A DNA stretch of 64,000 nt from Achromobacter aloeverae (GTDB lineage Bacteria; Pseudomonadota; Gammaproteobacteria; Burkholderiales; Burkholderiaceae_B), in contig NZ_PYAL01000009.1 of NCBI RefSeq assembly GCF_004121055.1, positions 248,001 to 312,000 on the forward strand. The letters are read 5' to 3'. This document shows positions 47,958 through 57,775 of the stretch, piece by piece. The notes below the pieces were generated by a model that was not told the DNA's origin, made no database searches, and was given only the letters and a program-made list of their open reading frames with translations. How positions within the stretch are numbered: position 1 is the stretch's first letter; every line of letters starts with the position of its first letter. The translations under genes and the position numbers were made by a program.

Positions 47958-48368
47958 CTACTTCAACTGCTGGATCCGGATCATGTTGCCGGCGGGATCG
48001 CGGACGGCGAAGTCGCGGACGCCGTAGGGCTGGTCCATGGGCTCCTGGACGATCTCGGCATCGCCGGTCTGCATGCGCTGGAACGCCGCGTCCAGGTCCT
48101 TCGCGCCCAGCAGGAGCATCGCGAAGGTGCCCTTGGCCATCATCTCCGCGATCATGCGCTTTTCATCGTCCGTGAGGCCGGGCGTGGCGTTGGGCGGATA
48201 GAGCACGATGGCGGTGTCGGGCTTGCCCTTGGGGCCGACGGTGACCCAGCGGTTGCCGCCATAGGCGACATCGTTGCGGATCTCGAAGTCCAGCGTGTCG
48301 CGGTAGAAAGCGAGGGATGCCTCGGGATCGCCGTGAGGCAGGAAGGTCGAGTGTATGGTGATATCCAT
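47958..48368 (-). CDS. VOC-superfamily (glyoxalase/bleomycin-resistance fold) protein
   Basis: A 136-residue protein with two beta-alpha-beta-beta-beta modules: IHSTFLPHGDPEASLAFYRD at the start, FEIRNDVAYGGNRWVTVGPKG, and VRDFAVRDPAGNMIRIQQ at the end. VOC proteins include metal-dependent lyases, isomerases and binding proteins; the typical second metal ligand Glu is replaced by the IRIQQ segment, so catalysis is uncertain. A GGAGA ribosome site precedes the ATG. The AraC-type gene lies upstream on the same strand; such VOC-AraC pairs are common in Actinobacteria and Proteobacteria. Confidence 0.87.
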   Translation of the reverse strand: MDITIHSTFLPHGDPEASLAFYRDTLDFEIRNDVAYGGNRWVTVGPKGKPDTAIVLYPPNATPGLTDDEKRMIAEMMAKGTFAMLLLGAKDLDAAFQRMQTGDAEIVQEPMDQPYGVRDFAVRDPAGNMIRIQQLK

Positions 48369-48499
48369 GGTCAGTCTCCGTCGTTGCGTCGTTGATGGGG
48401 GGCGGCGGCCATGGTCATCCGGTCGCCGCATGTATTCCAGGGGCTCCATGTCCACCGTTGACATGCCTGCATGCCGGGTCCGACACCGCCTGCGACAGT

Positions 48500-48937
48500 C
48501 TAGGTCCGTGTCTTGGCCGGCGCTTCTCGATTCCTGATCGGTCTCGTCACCTGCCGGGCAACGCACGAGGGCATGCCGGCGGTGGCCCCCGCATGGTCGC
48601 GCCGATAGGCGCTGGGCGTAAGGCCGACCAGCGCCGTGAAGCGGGTACTGAAGGTGCCCAGGGACGCGCAACCGACTTCGAAGCAGACTTCCGTCACGCT
48701 CAGGTCGCCGCGGCGCAGCAAGGCCATCGCGCGTTCGATCCGGCGTGTCATCAGGTAGGAATAGACGGATTCGCCATAGGCGACGCGGAACTGGCGGCTG
48801 AGGTGGCCGGCCGACATGTGCACGCCGCGCGCCAAGGCATCGACGTCCAGCGCTTGCGCGTAATCGCGGTCGATGCGGTCGCGCACGCGGCGCAGCCTGG
48901 CGAGGTCGCGGAGCGTGGTGTCGAGGGAGGCGGCCAT
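48500..48937 (-). CDS. Short AraC-family transcriptional regulator
   Basis: A 145-residue protein that is almost only the AraC DNA-binding domain (two helix-turn-helices: DVDALARGVHMSAGHLSRQF, shown in part as ARGVHMSAGHLSRQF, and DLSVTEVCFEVGCASLGTFS), followed by LTPSAYRR and a basic tail. There is no ligand-binding domain, so it resembles the MarA/SoxS type in size, or takes its signal from the VOC partner 130 bp downstream. Start ATG 48937 is chosen from domain layout; longer forms reach 49159 but lack conservation signs. Confidence 0.82.
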   Translation of the reverse strand: MAASLDTTLRDLARLRRVRDRIDRDYAQALDVDALARGVHMSAGHLSRQFRVAYGESVYSYLMTRRIERAMALLRRGDLSVTEVCFEVGCASLGTFSTRFTALVGLTPSAYRRDHAGATAGMPSCVARQVTRPIRNREAPAKTRT

Positions 48938-49138
48938 CGGGCAATGTTGCCATGGGCCGCCGGGCAGCTCAATCGCGCGCTGGCCGCTCATGGAGTGGGC
49001 CGTGGCGCGAAAGGGATCCGCATGGGAAATTCCGCCTCGACCAGGATGGACCTCCTTGTCTTGGAGGCCCAATTGGTTCATGTTCTTCGGCCCAAAAATG
49101 CGGAATGCCGCCATCATCTCATGTAATTTGGTCCCTGT

Positions 49139-49180
49139 TTGGTATATTCTTAGCGACACTAAACAAATTTAATATACCAA
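49139..49180. promoter_or_regulatory. Perfect 10-bp inverted repeat in the AraC-Bug divergent region
   Basis: TTGGTATATT (49139-49148) and AATATACCAA (49171-49180) with a 22-bp spacer. Each arm contains a TATATT hexamer that could be a -10, one per strand. TTTGGTCC-type flanks repeat on both sides (49128-49135 and 49181-49187). It lies in a 375-bp gene-free gap, 133 bp before the Bug ATG. Confidence 0.65.
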
Positions 49181-49312
49181 TTGGTCCGTGTGTGCCAGCG
49201 ACGCCACCGAAGCAGGGTGGCGCCGACGCCGGACACGCATCGGACATCGCCGAAAGGCGGCAACACCAACCAAGGCCGGCCGCAACGTACGGCGGGCCAG
49301 GAGGAGACTGAC

Positions 49313-50284
49313 ATGGCATTGCATCCCTGGGCCAAGCACATGGCCGCCGCCGCACTGTGCCTGGCCGCCACGGCGGCCGCCGCCGAATATCCGGACCACC
49401 CCATCACCATGATCGTGCCATTCCCGCCAGGCGGCGTGGCCGATGTCGTGGCGCGGCCCTTGGCCCAGGCGCTGGGCGAGAGGCTGGGCGAGCCGGTCAT
49501 CATCGAGAACCGCGGCGGCGCCGGCGGGGCCGTCGGCATAGGCCAGGTGGCCCGCGCCAAGCCGGATGGCTACACGATCCTGATGAGCCTGTCGTCCATC
49601 TCCATCCTGCCCGAGGCCGACAAGGTGCTGGAACGCAAGCCGGCCTATCAATTGGACCAGTTCGTGCCCATCGCACGGATCACCGCTGACCCGACCGTGC
49701 TGGTGGTGCGGGCCGACAAACCGTGGAACAGCGTGCGCGACCTGGTCGAGGCGGCGAAGCAACAGCCGGGCAAGCTCAGCTATGGCAGCTCGGGTATCTA
49801 CGGCACCATGCACGTGCCGATGGCCATGCTGCAGAACGCCGCCGGCATCAGCATGCTGCATGTTCCGTTCACGGGCGCGGGGCCGGCGGTGCAGGCCATG
49901 CTGGGCGGCCAGGTGGATGCCGTCGCCACCGGGCCCTCGTCGGTCGCGCAACTGGTCCAGTCGGGGCGCGTCAAGGCCTTGGCGCATTGGGGCGACGAGC
50001 CCTTGGAGAGCATGCCGCGGGTGCCCACGCTGAAGTCGCAAGGCTACGACGTCACGTTCGTGCAGTGGTCCGGCGTGTTCGCGCTGGCCGGCACGCCGCC
50101 GGCGGTGCTGGACCGGCTGCGGCAGGCCGTGAAGGACGTGGCCACCGACGAGAAGGTCAAGGCCTTGATCGCGGGCACGGGCAGTCCCGTGCAATACCTG
50201 GACGCCCAGGCTTTCGACGCCTACTGGCGCAAGGACTCGGCGTCGCTGGCCCTGGCCGTGCGGAAGATAGGCAAGGTGGAGTAG
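49313..50284 (+). CDS. Bug-family (TctC-like) periplasmic solute receptor
   Basis: A 323-residue Bug receptor: signal peptide to about ATAAAAEYPD, then HPITMIVPFPPGGVADVVARP, shown in part as MIVPFPPGGVAD, NRGGAGGAVGIGQVA and HVPFTGAGPAVQAMLGGQ. GAGGAG lies 7 bp before the ATG. It stands alone, convergent with ureG and 6 bp from its stop. The long upstream inverted repeat is a candidate control site. The ligand is unknown and no transporter genes are adjacent. Confidence 0.93.
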   Translation: MALHPWAKHMAAAALCLAATAAAAEYPDHPITMIVPFPPGGVADVVARPLAQALGERLGEPVIIENRGGAGGAVGIGQVARAKPDGYTILMSLSSISILPEADKVLERKPAYQLDQFVPIARITADPTVLVVRADKPWNSVRDLVEAAKQQPGKLSYGSSGIYGTMHVPMAMLQNAAGISMLHVPFTGAGPAVQAMLGGQVDAVATGPSSVAQLVQSGRVKALAHWGDEPLESMPRVPTLKSQGYDVTFVQWSGVFALAGTPPAVLDRLRQAVKDVATDEKVKALIAGTGSPVQYLDAQAFDAYWRKDSASLALAVRKIGKVE

Positions 50285-50289
50285 GGCGG

Positions 50290-50916
50290 CTAGGCCGCCA
50301 GCAGGCCGCGCTTCTCGATGAAGGCGACGATGTCGGCCAGGCCAGCGCCGGCCTTCATGTCGCTCATGACGTAGGGGCGACCGCCCCGCATCTTGCGGGT
50401 GTCCTCTTCCATCACGGGCAGCGATGCGCCCACCAGCGGCGCCAGATCGGTCTTGTTGATGACCAGCAGGTCGGACTTGGTGATGCCCGGTCCGCCCTTG
50501 CGCGGGATTTTCTCCCCGCCGGCCACGTCGATGACGTAGAGCGTAAGGTCGGATAGTTCGGGGCTGAAGGTGGCGGCGAGGTTATCGCCGCCGGATTCGA
50601 TGAAGACGATGTCCGCGTCGGGAAAGCGCGACAGCATGCGGTCGACGGCCTCCAGGTTGATGGAGGCGTCCTCGCGGATGGCGGTGTGCGGGCAGCCCCC
50701 GGTCTCCACGCCCATGATGCGTTCGGCCGGCAGGGCGCCCGCGACCGTGAGCAGGCGCTGGTCTTCCTTGGTGTAGATGTCGTTGGTGATGACCACCAGG
50801 TCATACCTGTCGCGCATGGCCTTGCACAGCATCTCGGTAAGCGTGGTCTTGCCTGAGCCCACCGGGCCGCCGATGCCGACGCGCAGGGGAGGATTCTTCT
50901 TGGTGCGGGATGTCAT
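50290..50916 (-). CDS. ureG: Urease accessory GTPase UreG
   Basis: A 208-residue SIMIBI GTPase that takes nickel from UreE and, with UreD-UreF, loads it into urease. P-loop [13 protein letters not shown] (residues 14-26), [17 protein letters not shown], the nickel-site Cys-Pro-His in GGCPHTA and the guanine motif NKTDLA. ATG 50916 fits the family; a longer reading frame into ureF is a shadow. Last gene of the operon; 64 bp separate it from ureF. Confidence 0.97.
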   Translation of the reverse strand: MTSRTKKNPPLRVGIGGPVGSGKTTLTEMLCKAMRDRYDLVVITNDIYTKEDQRLLTVAGALPAERIMGVETGGCPHTAIREDASINLEAVDRMLSRFPDADIVFIESGGDNLAATFSPELSDLTLYVIDVAGGEKIPRKGGPGITKSDLLVINKTDLAPLVGASLPVMEEDTRKMRGGRPYVMSDMKAGAGLADIVAFIEKRGLLAA

Positions 50917-50980
50917 GCGTGGATCCTGGAAGAAAACGCGGCGGATGCGCCGCGACGAGGGTAAGCGGCATGGCGCGCCG

Positions 50981-51712
50981 TCATGAACGGAACAGCCTTG
51001 AGTACTGCGTCTCGTGCCGCGCGGACAGGGTGGCCAGCATGGGCGCGAAGGTCGACGCGTCGTCGGCGTGCGTGATGGCGGCGCGCGCCGCGCCGGCGGC
51101 GATGTCCGCGCGCAGGCCGAACAGGATGCGCTGTCCGGCCACCTGGCCCAGCGGGACGGCCTTGAGGGCGGCGCCCACCTGGTTCTCGGTCCAGGCGAAG
51201 AGCCAGGCCTGCAGACCCTCGTGCAGCGCCACGCCGGCGCTTTGCAAGGCATAGGCATAGGCCGTGGGCAGGCTCAGCGGGCGGATGGCGCGCAGGACGG
51301 CGCGGGCGGATTCCGGACCCCAGGCCAGGTCGTCCAGCAGGCGCGCGAGCGACCACCCCATCTGCTCGGTCTCCTGGCGCAATTCGGCCGATTCGCGCAT
51401 GGCCAGCAACTCGTCGTTGCAGTCCACCAGCGCGGCGGTGTCCGCCGCCTGCCAGTTGCGGTATTGCCGGGCCAGGAACACCGCCTCGCCGCGCGCGGCC
51501 ACGTCCAGGCCGGCGGCGATCCAGCCGCGCGCCGTGTCGGCGTCATGGACGAGGCCGGCGTCGATGGCGGCCTCCAGGCCCTGCGAGTAGCTGAAGGCGC
51601 CGATCGGCAGGGCCGGCGACGCCAGGTGCAGGAGGGCGAGCAGGTCAGTGCCGGTGCTTGTGGGCGCCGGCGGGCTTGCCGTGGTCGTCGTCGTGATCGT
51701 GGCCGTGGTCAT
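50981..51712 (-). CDS. ureF: Urease accessory protein UreF
   Basis: An all-helical accessory protein that bridges UreD and UreG. The core reads [22 protein letters not shown], shown as [17 protein letters not shown], then [11 protein letters not shown] and the C-terminal [10 protein letters not shown]. No ATG, GTG or TTG lies near the expected start; the nearest is ATG 51712, inside the ureE His-tail in another frame, giving 243 residues with a Thr-rich N-terminus ([10 protein letters not shown]). The overlap with ureE is 68 bp. In B. bronchiseptica ureE and ureF are reported as fused; here they are separate frames. Confidence 0.9.
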   Translation of the reverse strand: MTTATITTTTTASPPAPTSTGTDLLALLHLASPALPIGAFSYSQGLEAAIDAGLVHDADTARGWIAAGLDVAARGEAVFLARQYRNWQAADTAALVDCNDELLAMRESAELRQETEQMGWSLARLLDDLAWGPESARAVLRAIRPLSLPTAYAYALQSAGVALHEGLQAWLFAWTENQVGAALKAVPLGQVAGQRILFGLRADIAAGAARAAITHADDASTFAPMLATLSARHETQYSRLFRS

Positions 51713-52496
51713 GATCATGCTTGTGCTTGTGCTTGTGCTCGTGCGCATGGTCGTCGTGTCCATGCGAGTGGCCACCGTGGCCGTGGTCGTGACCGCAATG
51801 GGCATGGTCGTGATCGTGACCATGGTCGTGCGCATGCTTGTGACCATGGTCGTGATGCGCATGATCATGGTCGTGATCGTGCTTGTGGTCGTGCCCGTGG
51901 CCATGGTCATGCTTGTGATCGTGGGCGTGCCCATGCCCCTGCCCGTGCTCATGTCCATGCCCGTGCCCGTGCTCATGCCCGTGCCTGTCCTGGTAGACCT
52001 GTTGCGCCAGTGCGTAATCCTCGGCGTAGGTCTCGTCATGGCCATGCTTGTGGCCGCCGCCATAGGCGCCGGCCTCGGGCTGGAAGGGCGCCTGCACCTC
52101 GACCACCGTCAGCCCCAGGCGCAGCAGCAGATCGCGCAGCACCGGGTCGAACTCCAGTTGCATGTAATCCGCGCCCACTTCCACCGGCGTGTGCCGGTTG
52201 CCCAGGTGATAGGCGGCGCGCAACAGGATATGCGGATCGATGCAGGTCGCCCGCAGCACCGCCTGGGGCGCGGCCACCACGCGCACCAGCGTGCCATCCT
52301 CGGCCACCAGCGCGTCGCCGTCGCGCAGCACGGTGCCGCGCGGCAGGAACAGCGCCACTTCCTCCCCGTTGTCCAGTGTTGCCGCCAGACGGCTGCGGCT
52401 GCGCTGGTCGTAGGGCAGCGTCAGCGTGGCCGCGCGCCGCAGCAATGCCTTGGCGACGCCTTGGCCGGGTCCGACGATTTTCTCGATGCGTTTCAT
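51645..52496 (-). CDS. ureE: Urease nickel chaperone UreE with very long histidine-rich tail
   Basis: A 283-residue UreE. Residues 1-75 are the peptide-binding domain and about 76-145 the metal-binding domain ([17 protein letters not shown] has the conserved interface His). From residue 172 to the end a tail of 112 residues contains 51 histidines alternating with Gly, Asp and Lys, far longer than the 15-histidine tail of Klebsiella UreE. It should bind many nickel ions and act as a store. The DNA is therefore repetitive (CAT/CAC every second codon). The tail DNA also holds the start of ureF. Confidence 0.96.
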   Translation of the reverse strand: MKRIEKIVGPGQGVAKALLRRAATLTLPYDQRSRSRLAATLDNGEEVALFLPRGTVLRDGDALVAEDGTLVRVVAAPQAVLRATCIDPHILLRAAYHLGNRHTPVEVGADYMQLEFDPVLRDLLLRLGLTVVEVQAPFQPEAGAYGGGHKHGHDETYAEDYALAQQVYQDRHGHEHGHGHGHEHGQGHGHAHDHKHDHGHGHDHKHDHDHDHAHHDHGHKHAHDHGHDHDHAHCGHDHGHGGHSHGHDDHAHEHKHKHKHDHDHGHDHDDDHGKPAGAHKHRH

Positions 52497-52534
52497 GATG
52501 CCTTGTACTTGCGGTAAAGCGCGCCGGCCGTCGC

Positions 52535-54238
52535 CTAGAACAGGAAGTAGCGCTGCGCCATCGGCAGCACCTCGGCCGGTTCGCAAATCAGCTCCTGTCC
52601 GTCGGCCAGCACGCGGTAGGTTTCCGGGTCAACCTCGATATGCGGCTGCCAGTCGTTATGGATCATGTGCGACTTGCGCACCCCGCGCACGCCGTGCACC
52701 GGAACCACCCGCTTGGACAGGCCGTAGCGCGCGGCCACGCCCGACTGGTACGCGGATTGCGACACGAAGGTCAGGGATCCGCGCGCCAGCGCGCCGGCGC
52801 GCGCGCCGAACATCTCCCGGTAGTGTACCGGCTGCGGCGTGGGGATAGAGGCGTTGGGATCGCCCATCAAGGCGGTGGTGATGATGCCGCCTTTCAGCAC
52901 CATGTCGGGCTTGACGCCGAAGAAGGCCGGGTCCCACAAGACCAGGTCGGCCCACTTGCCCGGCTCCACCGAACCCACTTCGTGGGCGATGCCGTGGGTC
53001 AGCGCCGGATTGATCGTGTACTTGGCGATGTAGCGCCGGGCACGCGCGTTGTCCGCGCGGCCGTCACCGGGCAGCGCGCCCCGTTGCACCTTCATCTTGT
53101 GGGCGGTCTGCCATGTCCGCATGATGACTTCGCCGATGCGCCCCATGGCCTGGGAGTCGCTGGAGATCATCGAGATCGCGCCCAGGTCCTGCAGGATGTC
53201 CTCGGCGGCGATGGTCTCCCGGCGGATGCGCGATTCGGCGAACGCCACGTCTTCCGCGATGGCGGCGTCCAGGTGGTGGCACACCATCAGCATGTCCAGG
53301 TGCTCGTCCACGGTGTTGACGGTGTAGGGACGCGTCGGGTTGGTGGACGAGGGCAGGACGTTGGGCAGGCCGGCCACCTTGAGGATGTCCGGCGCGTGGC
53401 CGCCGCCGGCGCCCTCGGTGTGGTACGTGTGGATCGAGCGGTTCTTGAAGGCCGCGACCGTGGCTTCGACGAAGCCGCTTTCGTTCAGCGTGTCGGTATG
53501 GATGGCCACCTGTGTGTCGGTGCGCTCGGCCACATCCAGGCAGCAGTCGATGGCGGCCGGCGTGGTGCCCCAGTCCTCGTGCAGCTTCAGGCCGATGGCG
53601 CCCGCATCGATCTGTTCCAGCAGGGGGCCCGGCTGGCTGGCATTGCCCTTGCCCAACAGGCCGATGTTGATGGGCCAGCCGTCGACGGCGGCCAGCATGC
53701 GCTCGATGTGCCAGGCCCCGGGCGTGCAGGTGGTGGCCGCGGTGCCGGTGGCCGGCCCGGTGCCGCCGCCCAGCAGCGTGGTCAGGCCGGCGGACAGCGC
53801 TTCGTCGATCAGTTGCGGGCAGATCAGGTGGACGTGGGAGTCTATCCCGCCGGCCGTGACGATCTTGCCTTCGCCGGCGATGATCTCGGTGCCGGCGCCG
53901 ATGACGATGGTCACGCCGGGCTGGATGTCCGGATTGCCCGCCTTGCCGATGGCCATGATGCGGCCGTCCTTCAAGGCGATGTCGGCCTTGACGATGCCCC
54001 AGTGATCGAGAATCACGGCATTGGTGATGACGGTATCGGCGACGTCGCCGCCGAAGCGCTGGGACTGGCCCATGCCGTCGCGGATAACCTTGCCGCCGCC
54101 GAATTTCACTTCCTCGCCATAAACCGTGTAGTCGCGCTCGATTTCGATGAGCAATTCGGTGTCGGCCAGGCGCAGGCGGTCGCCGGTGGTGGGGCCGAAC
54201 ATTTCCGCATAGGCGCGGCGGCCGATTTTCAGGGTCAT
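52535..54238 (-). CDS. ureC: Urease alpha subunit
   Basis: The catalytic subunit (567 residues) hydrolysing urea to ammonia and carbamate. All active-site residues are present: His135 and His137 (SHVHLICP), carbamylated Lys218 (GLKLHEDWG), His220, His247 (AIHTDTLNE), His273 ([11 protein letters not shown]), the flap Cys320 (MVCHHLD) and the Asp ligand in [12 protein letters not shown] 54238 follows a GGAG. It lies 38 bp upstream of ureE and 136 bp after ureB. Confidence 0.98.
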   Translation of the reverse strand: MTLKIGRRAYAEMFGPTTGDRLRLADTELLIEIERDYTVYGEEVKFGGGKVIRDGMGQSQRFGGDVADTVITNAVILDHWGIVKADIALKDGRIMAIGKAGNPDIQPGVTIVIGAGTEIIAGEGKIVTAGGIDSHVHLICPQLIDEALSAGLTTLLGGGTGPATGTAATTCTPGAWHIERMLAAVDGWPINIGLLGKGNASQPGPLLEQIDAGAIGLKLHEDWGTTPAAIDCCLDVAERTDTQVAIHTDTLNESGFVEATVAAFKNRSIHTYHTEGAGGGHAPDILKVAGLPNVLPSSTNPTRPYTVNTVDEHLDMLMVCHHLDAAIAEDVAFAESRIRRETIAAEDILQDLGAISMISSDSQAMGRIGEVIMRTWQTAHKMKVQRGALPGDGRADNARARRYIAKYTINPALTHGIAHEVGSVEPGKWADLVLWDPAFFGVKPDMVLKGGIITTALMGDPNASIPTPQPVHYREMFGARAGALARGSLTFVSQSAYQSGVAARYGLSKRVVPVHGVRGVRKSHMIHNDWQPHIEVDPETYRVLADGQELICEPAEVLPMAQRYFLF

Positions 54239-54374
54239 GCCAGGCTCCGTCGTTGCGCGAGGCGCGGGGGTAGGTGGTCGTGGTTGTATTCGTGCCTGGC
54301 CGCGGCCATGGCGCGCGCCGCGCTGGCGGGCCCTGCCGGACATCGCGCCGGCGACCGGGGCGTTGATAAGCGCA

Positions 54375-54680
54375 TCACAGCTTCCCCATGATGCGGCCCG
54401 CAAAGCCGTACACCTCGCGCTTGCCGGCGAGGGCCACCAGTTCGACGGTGCGCCGCTGGCCCGGCTCGAAGCGCACGGCGGTTCCCGCGGTGATGTTCAG
54501 GCGAAAGCCGCGCGCCTGGTCGCGATCGAAGCGCAGCGCGTCGTTGACCTCGAAGAAATGAAAGTGCGAACCGATCTGCACCGGCCGGTCGCCGGTGTTT
54601 TCCACGGTCAGCGTGAGGGTCTCGCGGCCGGCGTTCAATTCGATCTCGCCGTCGTCGACCAGCAGTTCTCCAGGGATCAT
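54375..54680 (-). CDS. ureB: Urease beta subunit
   Basis: A 101-residue structural subunit. Typical segments: [38 protein letters not shown], shown as [14 protein letters not shown], and the end [12 protein letters not shown]. It packs with UreA and UreC into the urease trimer. Its length is standard. It sits between hupE/ureJ (35 bp upstream) and ureC. Confidence 0.97.
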   Translation of the reverse strand: MIPGELLVDDGEIELNAGRETLTLTVENTGDRPVQIGSHFHFFEVNDALRFDRDQARGFRLNITAGTAVRFEPGQRRTVELVALAGKREVYGFAGRIMGKL

Positions 54681-54715
54681 GGTGGGTTCCTGTTCTGCGT
54701 TGCCGGGAAGTGCGT

Positions 54716-55315
54716 TCAGGCGGCGAGGAGCAGCACGCCATAGGCGGCCACGCCCAGGCCGGTGGCGCGCGCAAGCCAGGCGCCGCGCGACCGCAGGGCC
54801 AGGCCGGCGGCGATGCCCGCCGCATGCAGGGCGACGGTCGCCACCATGAAGCCGGCGATGTACGGTAATGCGATGGCGGTCTCGGGCAGCTCATAGCCGT
54901 GCGCGTGGCCGTGGAACAGCGCGAAGCCGCCGGCCACCAGCGCGCCGGCGACTTCGGGCAGGCGCGCGCGCGTGGCCGTGAGCAGGCCCAGCACCAGCAG
55001 GGACACGGCGATCATCGGCTCCACCGCGGGCAGCGGCACGCGCGCCAGGCCCAGCAGGGCGCCGAGCAGCAGCACCGACGCAAAGGCCAGCGGCGCCAGC
55101 CAGGCGCGGCGGCTGGTCAGGGCGCTCCATACCCCCAGGACGATCATGGCGCACAGGTGGTCGGCGCCGGTGAGCGGATGCAGGAAACCTTCGGTGGCGC
55201 TGGCGGCCCAGCCGGCCGCCTCGGCGACGTGTTCATGGCCGGGATGGGCGCGGGCGGCGCCAGCCGCGAACAAGGCCAGCAGGGCCGCGGCGCGGGCGAT
55301 ATGGGATCGTTGCAT
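54716..55315 (-). CDS. ureJ: HupE/UreJ-family nickel permease
   Basis: A 199-residue membrane protein with a signal-like N-terminus ([14 protein letters not shown] after it) and about six helices. Nickel-related motifs are the N-terminal HPGHEH and [14 protein letters not shown], with [11 protein letters not shown] in the middle. HupE/UreJ proteins take up nickel for hydrogenase or urease. Its place between ureA and ureB is the arrangement known from Bordetella and related genera. 26 bp after ureA. Confidence 0.93.
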   Translation of the reverse strand: MQRSHIARAAALLALFAAGAARAHPGHEHVAEAAGWAASATEGFLHPLTGADHLCAMIVLGVWSALTSRRAWLAPLAFASVLLLGALLGLARVPLPAVEPMIAVSLLVLGLLTATRARLPEVAGALVAGGFALFHGHAHGYELPETAIALPYIAGFMVATVALHAAGIAAGLALRSRGAWLARATGLGVAAYGVLLLAA

Positions 55316-55341
55316 GGTGTCCTCTTTCCAGGGGCGTCTGA

Positions 55342-55644
<303 letters not shown>

Positions 55645-55684
55645 TGGGATTCCGGGGGAAGAGGTTGGGGAAGCGGTCCGGTCG

Positions 55685-56572
55685 TCATGTGGCCCACAGG
55701 CGTAGCGGCCTGCCCGGCACGCCATGCACCAACGGCCGCAGGCGTAGCCAGAGGTCATTGAAGAGCAGGCGTATCGGTTCGATGTTGTCGGCCACCGCGC
55801 GCACCAGCAGCAGGCCCGGGACGGGGCTGGTGATGCCGGCATGCAGGGCTTGCGTCGGCGCCGCGGGACGGTCGGCCAGCGTGGGCGCCCAGGCCTGCGC
55901 CAGCGCGCTGTCGCAGGCGGGCGCGACGGCCCACAGGGTGCCGTAGGCGGGCAGTCCGCCCAGGCCTTGCGGCGCCTGGCGCAGCGCGGCATCCGCCTGC
56001 AGGACCTGGCGTTCGGTCCACAGGAGCCGCCCGGCGGCATCCCGCAGCCGCGTCAGCGCGCGCAGGGAGCCCGCGCGCCAGGTCTCGCCGGACGCCTGGC
56101 GGCCCAGCAGGGCCGCATCGCAGCCTATCGCGGTGGCGCCTTCGCCCATGCGCAGGTCCAGGCTCAGGCAGGCCTCGCTGTGGTCGAAATGGATGTTCTC
56201 CAGGGGCAGCCAGTCCAGGCGCGCACCGCGGCCCAGGGTGATGCGGACATCCTGGCGGGCCGGGTAGTCGGGGCTGGACTTGTACCACTTGGTCGCGCCG
56301 GGTGTGGTCACCACGGCGTGGCTGCCGGCTTCCAGCGCCAGGTCCAGCGCCAGCCGGTCGCCGCCGGCCAGGCCGCCGGGCGGATGCAGCAGCGTGAGGT
56401 GGCAGATCGCCGGGTCGGGTTCGGGATAGAGCGGCTTCTGCACGTTCAGCGGGCCGCTGTGCGAGCGGCTTGCGAGGACCGTGCGCAGGCCGCGTCGTTC
56501 CAGGCGCAGGGCCAGCGTGGCGCGCCAGCCGCCCGTGTGGGGAGCGCCTGGCCGAGGTATGAAGCCGTTCAT
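55685..56572 (-). CDS. ureD: Urease accessory protein UreD
   Basis: A 295-residue scaffold protein that binds the apo-urease and recruits UreF-UreG. Family segments: [23 protein letters not shown], shown as [43 protein letters not shown] and [16 protein letters not shown] 56572 (MNGFIPRPG) gives the usual length; the upstream in-frame extension has no conserved features. First gene of the operon; a long compound repeat starts about 270 bp upstream of it. Confidence 0.95.
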   Translation of the reverse strand: MNGFIPRPGAPHTGGWRATLALRLERRGLRTVLASRSHSGPLNVQKPLYPEPDPAICHLTLLHPPGGLAGGDRLALDLALEAGSHAVVTTPGATKWYKSSPDYPARQDVRITLGRGARLDWLPLENIHFDHSEACLSLDLRMGEGATAIGCDAALLGRQASGETWRAGSLRALTRLRDAAGRLLWTERQVLQADAALRQAPQGLGGLPAYGTLWAVAPACDSALAQAWAPTLADRPAAPTQALHAGITSPVPGLLLVRAVADNIEPIRLLFNDLWLRLRPLVHGVPGRPLRLWAT

Positions 56573-56840
56573 GCGGTCGGACAATAGGGCGGCGCGCCGC
56601 CGGTTGAAAATCGGGGACGCGTCGTCTTGGCGCGTCAACCGACCGCATGCAAAATGTGTGCCATATTGCCCCGTGCACCGCCCCGGGGCAGGCTGCGGCG
56701 GGGTGCTCGCGGGAGCCCGAAAACGGGGCGGAGGATGCACCAATTCGGTGCGCGTGAGGCCTGGATGCGCGGGAATGGTGCGCGCGGGGGGCGCGTCGTG
56801 CCGGCCGCCAGGCCCCTTCGCCGGGCCGACCCTCCAAGGC
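56573..56840 (-). promoter_or_regulatory. Upstream region of the urease operon
   Basis: This 268-bp stretch between ureD and the compound repeat must contain the urease promoter if one lies on the ureD side. A CAATAT -10-like sequence is near 56661-56666 on the minus strand, with no good -35. No NikR or Fur site was recognised. No gene is evident. Confidence 0.4.
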
Positions 56841-57062
56841 CGACCCGCTACGCCGACCCGCTACGCCAGCCCGCTACTCCGGCCCGCTACTCCGGCCCGC
56901 TACTCCGGCCCGCTACTCCGGCCCGCTACCCCGGCCTGCTGCGCCAGCCCGCCAGCCCGCCAGCCCGCCAGCCCGCCAGCCCGCCAGCCCGCCAGCCCGC
57001 CAGCTCAGGCCGCCAGCGCAGGCGGCCAGCGCAGCGGCCAGCGCAGGCGGCCAGCCCGGCCG
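56841..57062. repeat. Compound minisatellite between ureD and the LOG gene
   Basis: Three adjoining arrays: eight 13-bp units (CGACCCGCTACGC to CGGCCCGCTACTC type) at 56841-56944; seven exact 8-bp CAGCCCGC units at 56945-57000; and about four 12-13-bp GGCGGCCAGCGCA-type units at 57001-57062. It contains no spacers and is not a CRISPR. It begins 32 bp after the LOG stop. Confidence 0.9.
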
Positions 57063-57093
57063 GCCGCGCCGGCCCACTATGCCAACCCGCGAC

Positions 57094-57720
57094 TCAGGCC
57101 GGCAGCGAGGGCTTGTAGCGTTCCTGCGAGAGCAACGCCGTGTGGAAGTCGACGATGTGCTGCACCACCTTGGCCGGATCGTCCTCGATGATGAACAGGT
57201 CCAGGTCGCGCCGGCCTATCATCCCGTTGCCGAAGACCGTCTTCGCCAGCCACTTGACGGCCCCGTGCCAGAATTCGCTTCCCATCAGCACGATGGGGGC
57301 GGGCGGCACCTTGCCGGTCTGCACCAGCGTCAGCGCCTCGAACAGTTCGTCCAGCGTGCCGAAGCCGCCGGGCAGGGCGACGTAGGCGAAGCTGTGCATG
57401 AAGAACGTCGCCTTGCGCGAAAAGAAGTACTCGAAGTCCAGCCCTATGGTCTGGTAGGCATTGTTGCTGGCTTCGTGCGGCAGCTTGATGTTCAGGCCGA
57501 CGCTGGTGCCCTGGGCTTCGAACGCGCCCTTGTTGGCGGCTTCCATGATGCCGGGGCCGCCGCCGGCAATGACCGCGAAGCCTGCCTGCGTGAGCGCGCT
57601 GGCGACGGCGCGCGCCTTTTCGTAGAACGGCGATTCCCGGCTGATGCGGGCGCTGCCGAATACACTGACCGCCGGACCGATATTGCTCAGTTTCTCGGCC
57701 GCGTTATGCAACTCTGACAT
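57094..57720 (-). CDS. LOG-family protein (cytokinin riboside 5'-monophosphate phosphoribohydrolase-like)
   Basis: A 208-residue Rossmann-like protein of the TIGR00730/LOG family that cleaves AMP-like nucleotides. The motif is GGGPGIMEAANKG and PGGFGTLDE, the latter catalytic and binding. ATG 57720 is used because an ATG at 57777 would overlap the polA start codon on the other strand. Divergent from polA, with an inverted repeat CCGGTA-N6-TACCGG (57726-57743) between them. Length fits group members of about 190-230. Confidence 0.9.
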   Translation of the reverse strand: MSELHNAAEKLSNIGPAVSVFGSARISRESPFYEKARAVASALTQAGFAVIAGGGPGIMEAANKGAFEAQGTSVGLNIKLPHEASNNAYQTIGLDFEYFFSRKATFFMHSFAYVALPGGFGTLDELFEALTLVQTGKVPPAPIVLMGSEFWHGAVKWLAKTVFGNGMIGRRDLDLFIIEDDPAKVVQHIVDFHTALLSQERYKPSLPA

Positions 57721-57725
57721 AATCA

Positions 57726-57743
57726 CCGGTATTTGCGTACCGG
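57726..57743. promoter_or_regulatory. Inverted repeat in the LOG-polA divergent region
   Basis: CCGGTA-TTTGCG-TACCGG, a perfect 6-bp inverted repeat, lies in the 55-bp space between the LOG start (57720) and the polA start (57776). It may be an operator shared by both genes. Confidence 0.45.
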
Positions 57744-57775
57744 CAGGAGTCTCCTTGCCATCTGCCACTTTCAAC

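Noticed and set aside
51648-52517. Plus-strand 289-codon frame coding a very hydrophobic Val/Met-rich protein
   Set aside because: It is the antisense of the ureE His-tail (CAT/CAC codons read as Val/Met), so it is a composition artefact.
56945-57000. Seven CAGCCCGC repeats as a possible CRISPR
   Set aside because: No spacers, unit of 8 bp and no cas genes; it is a tandem array.
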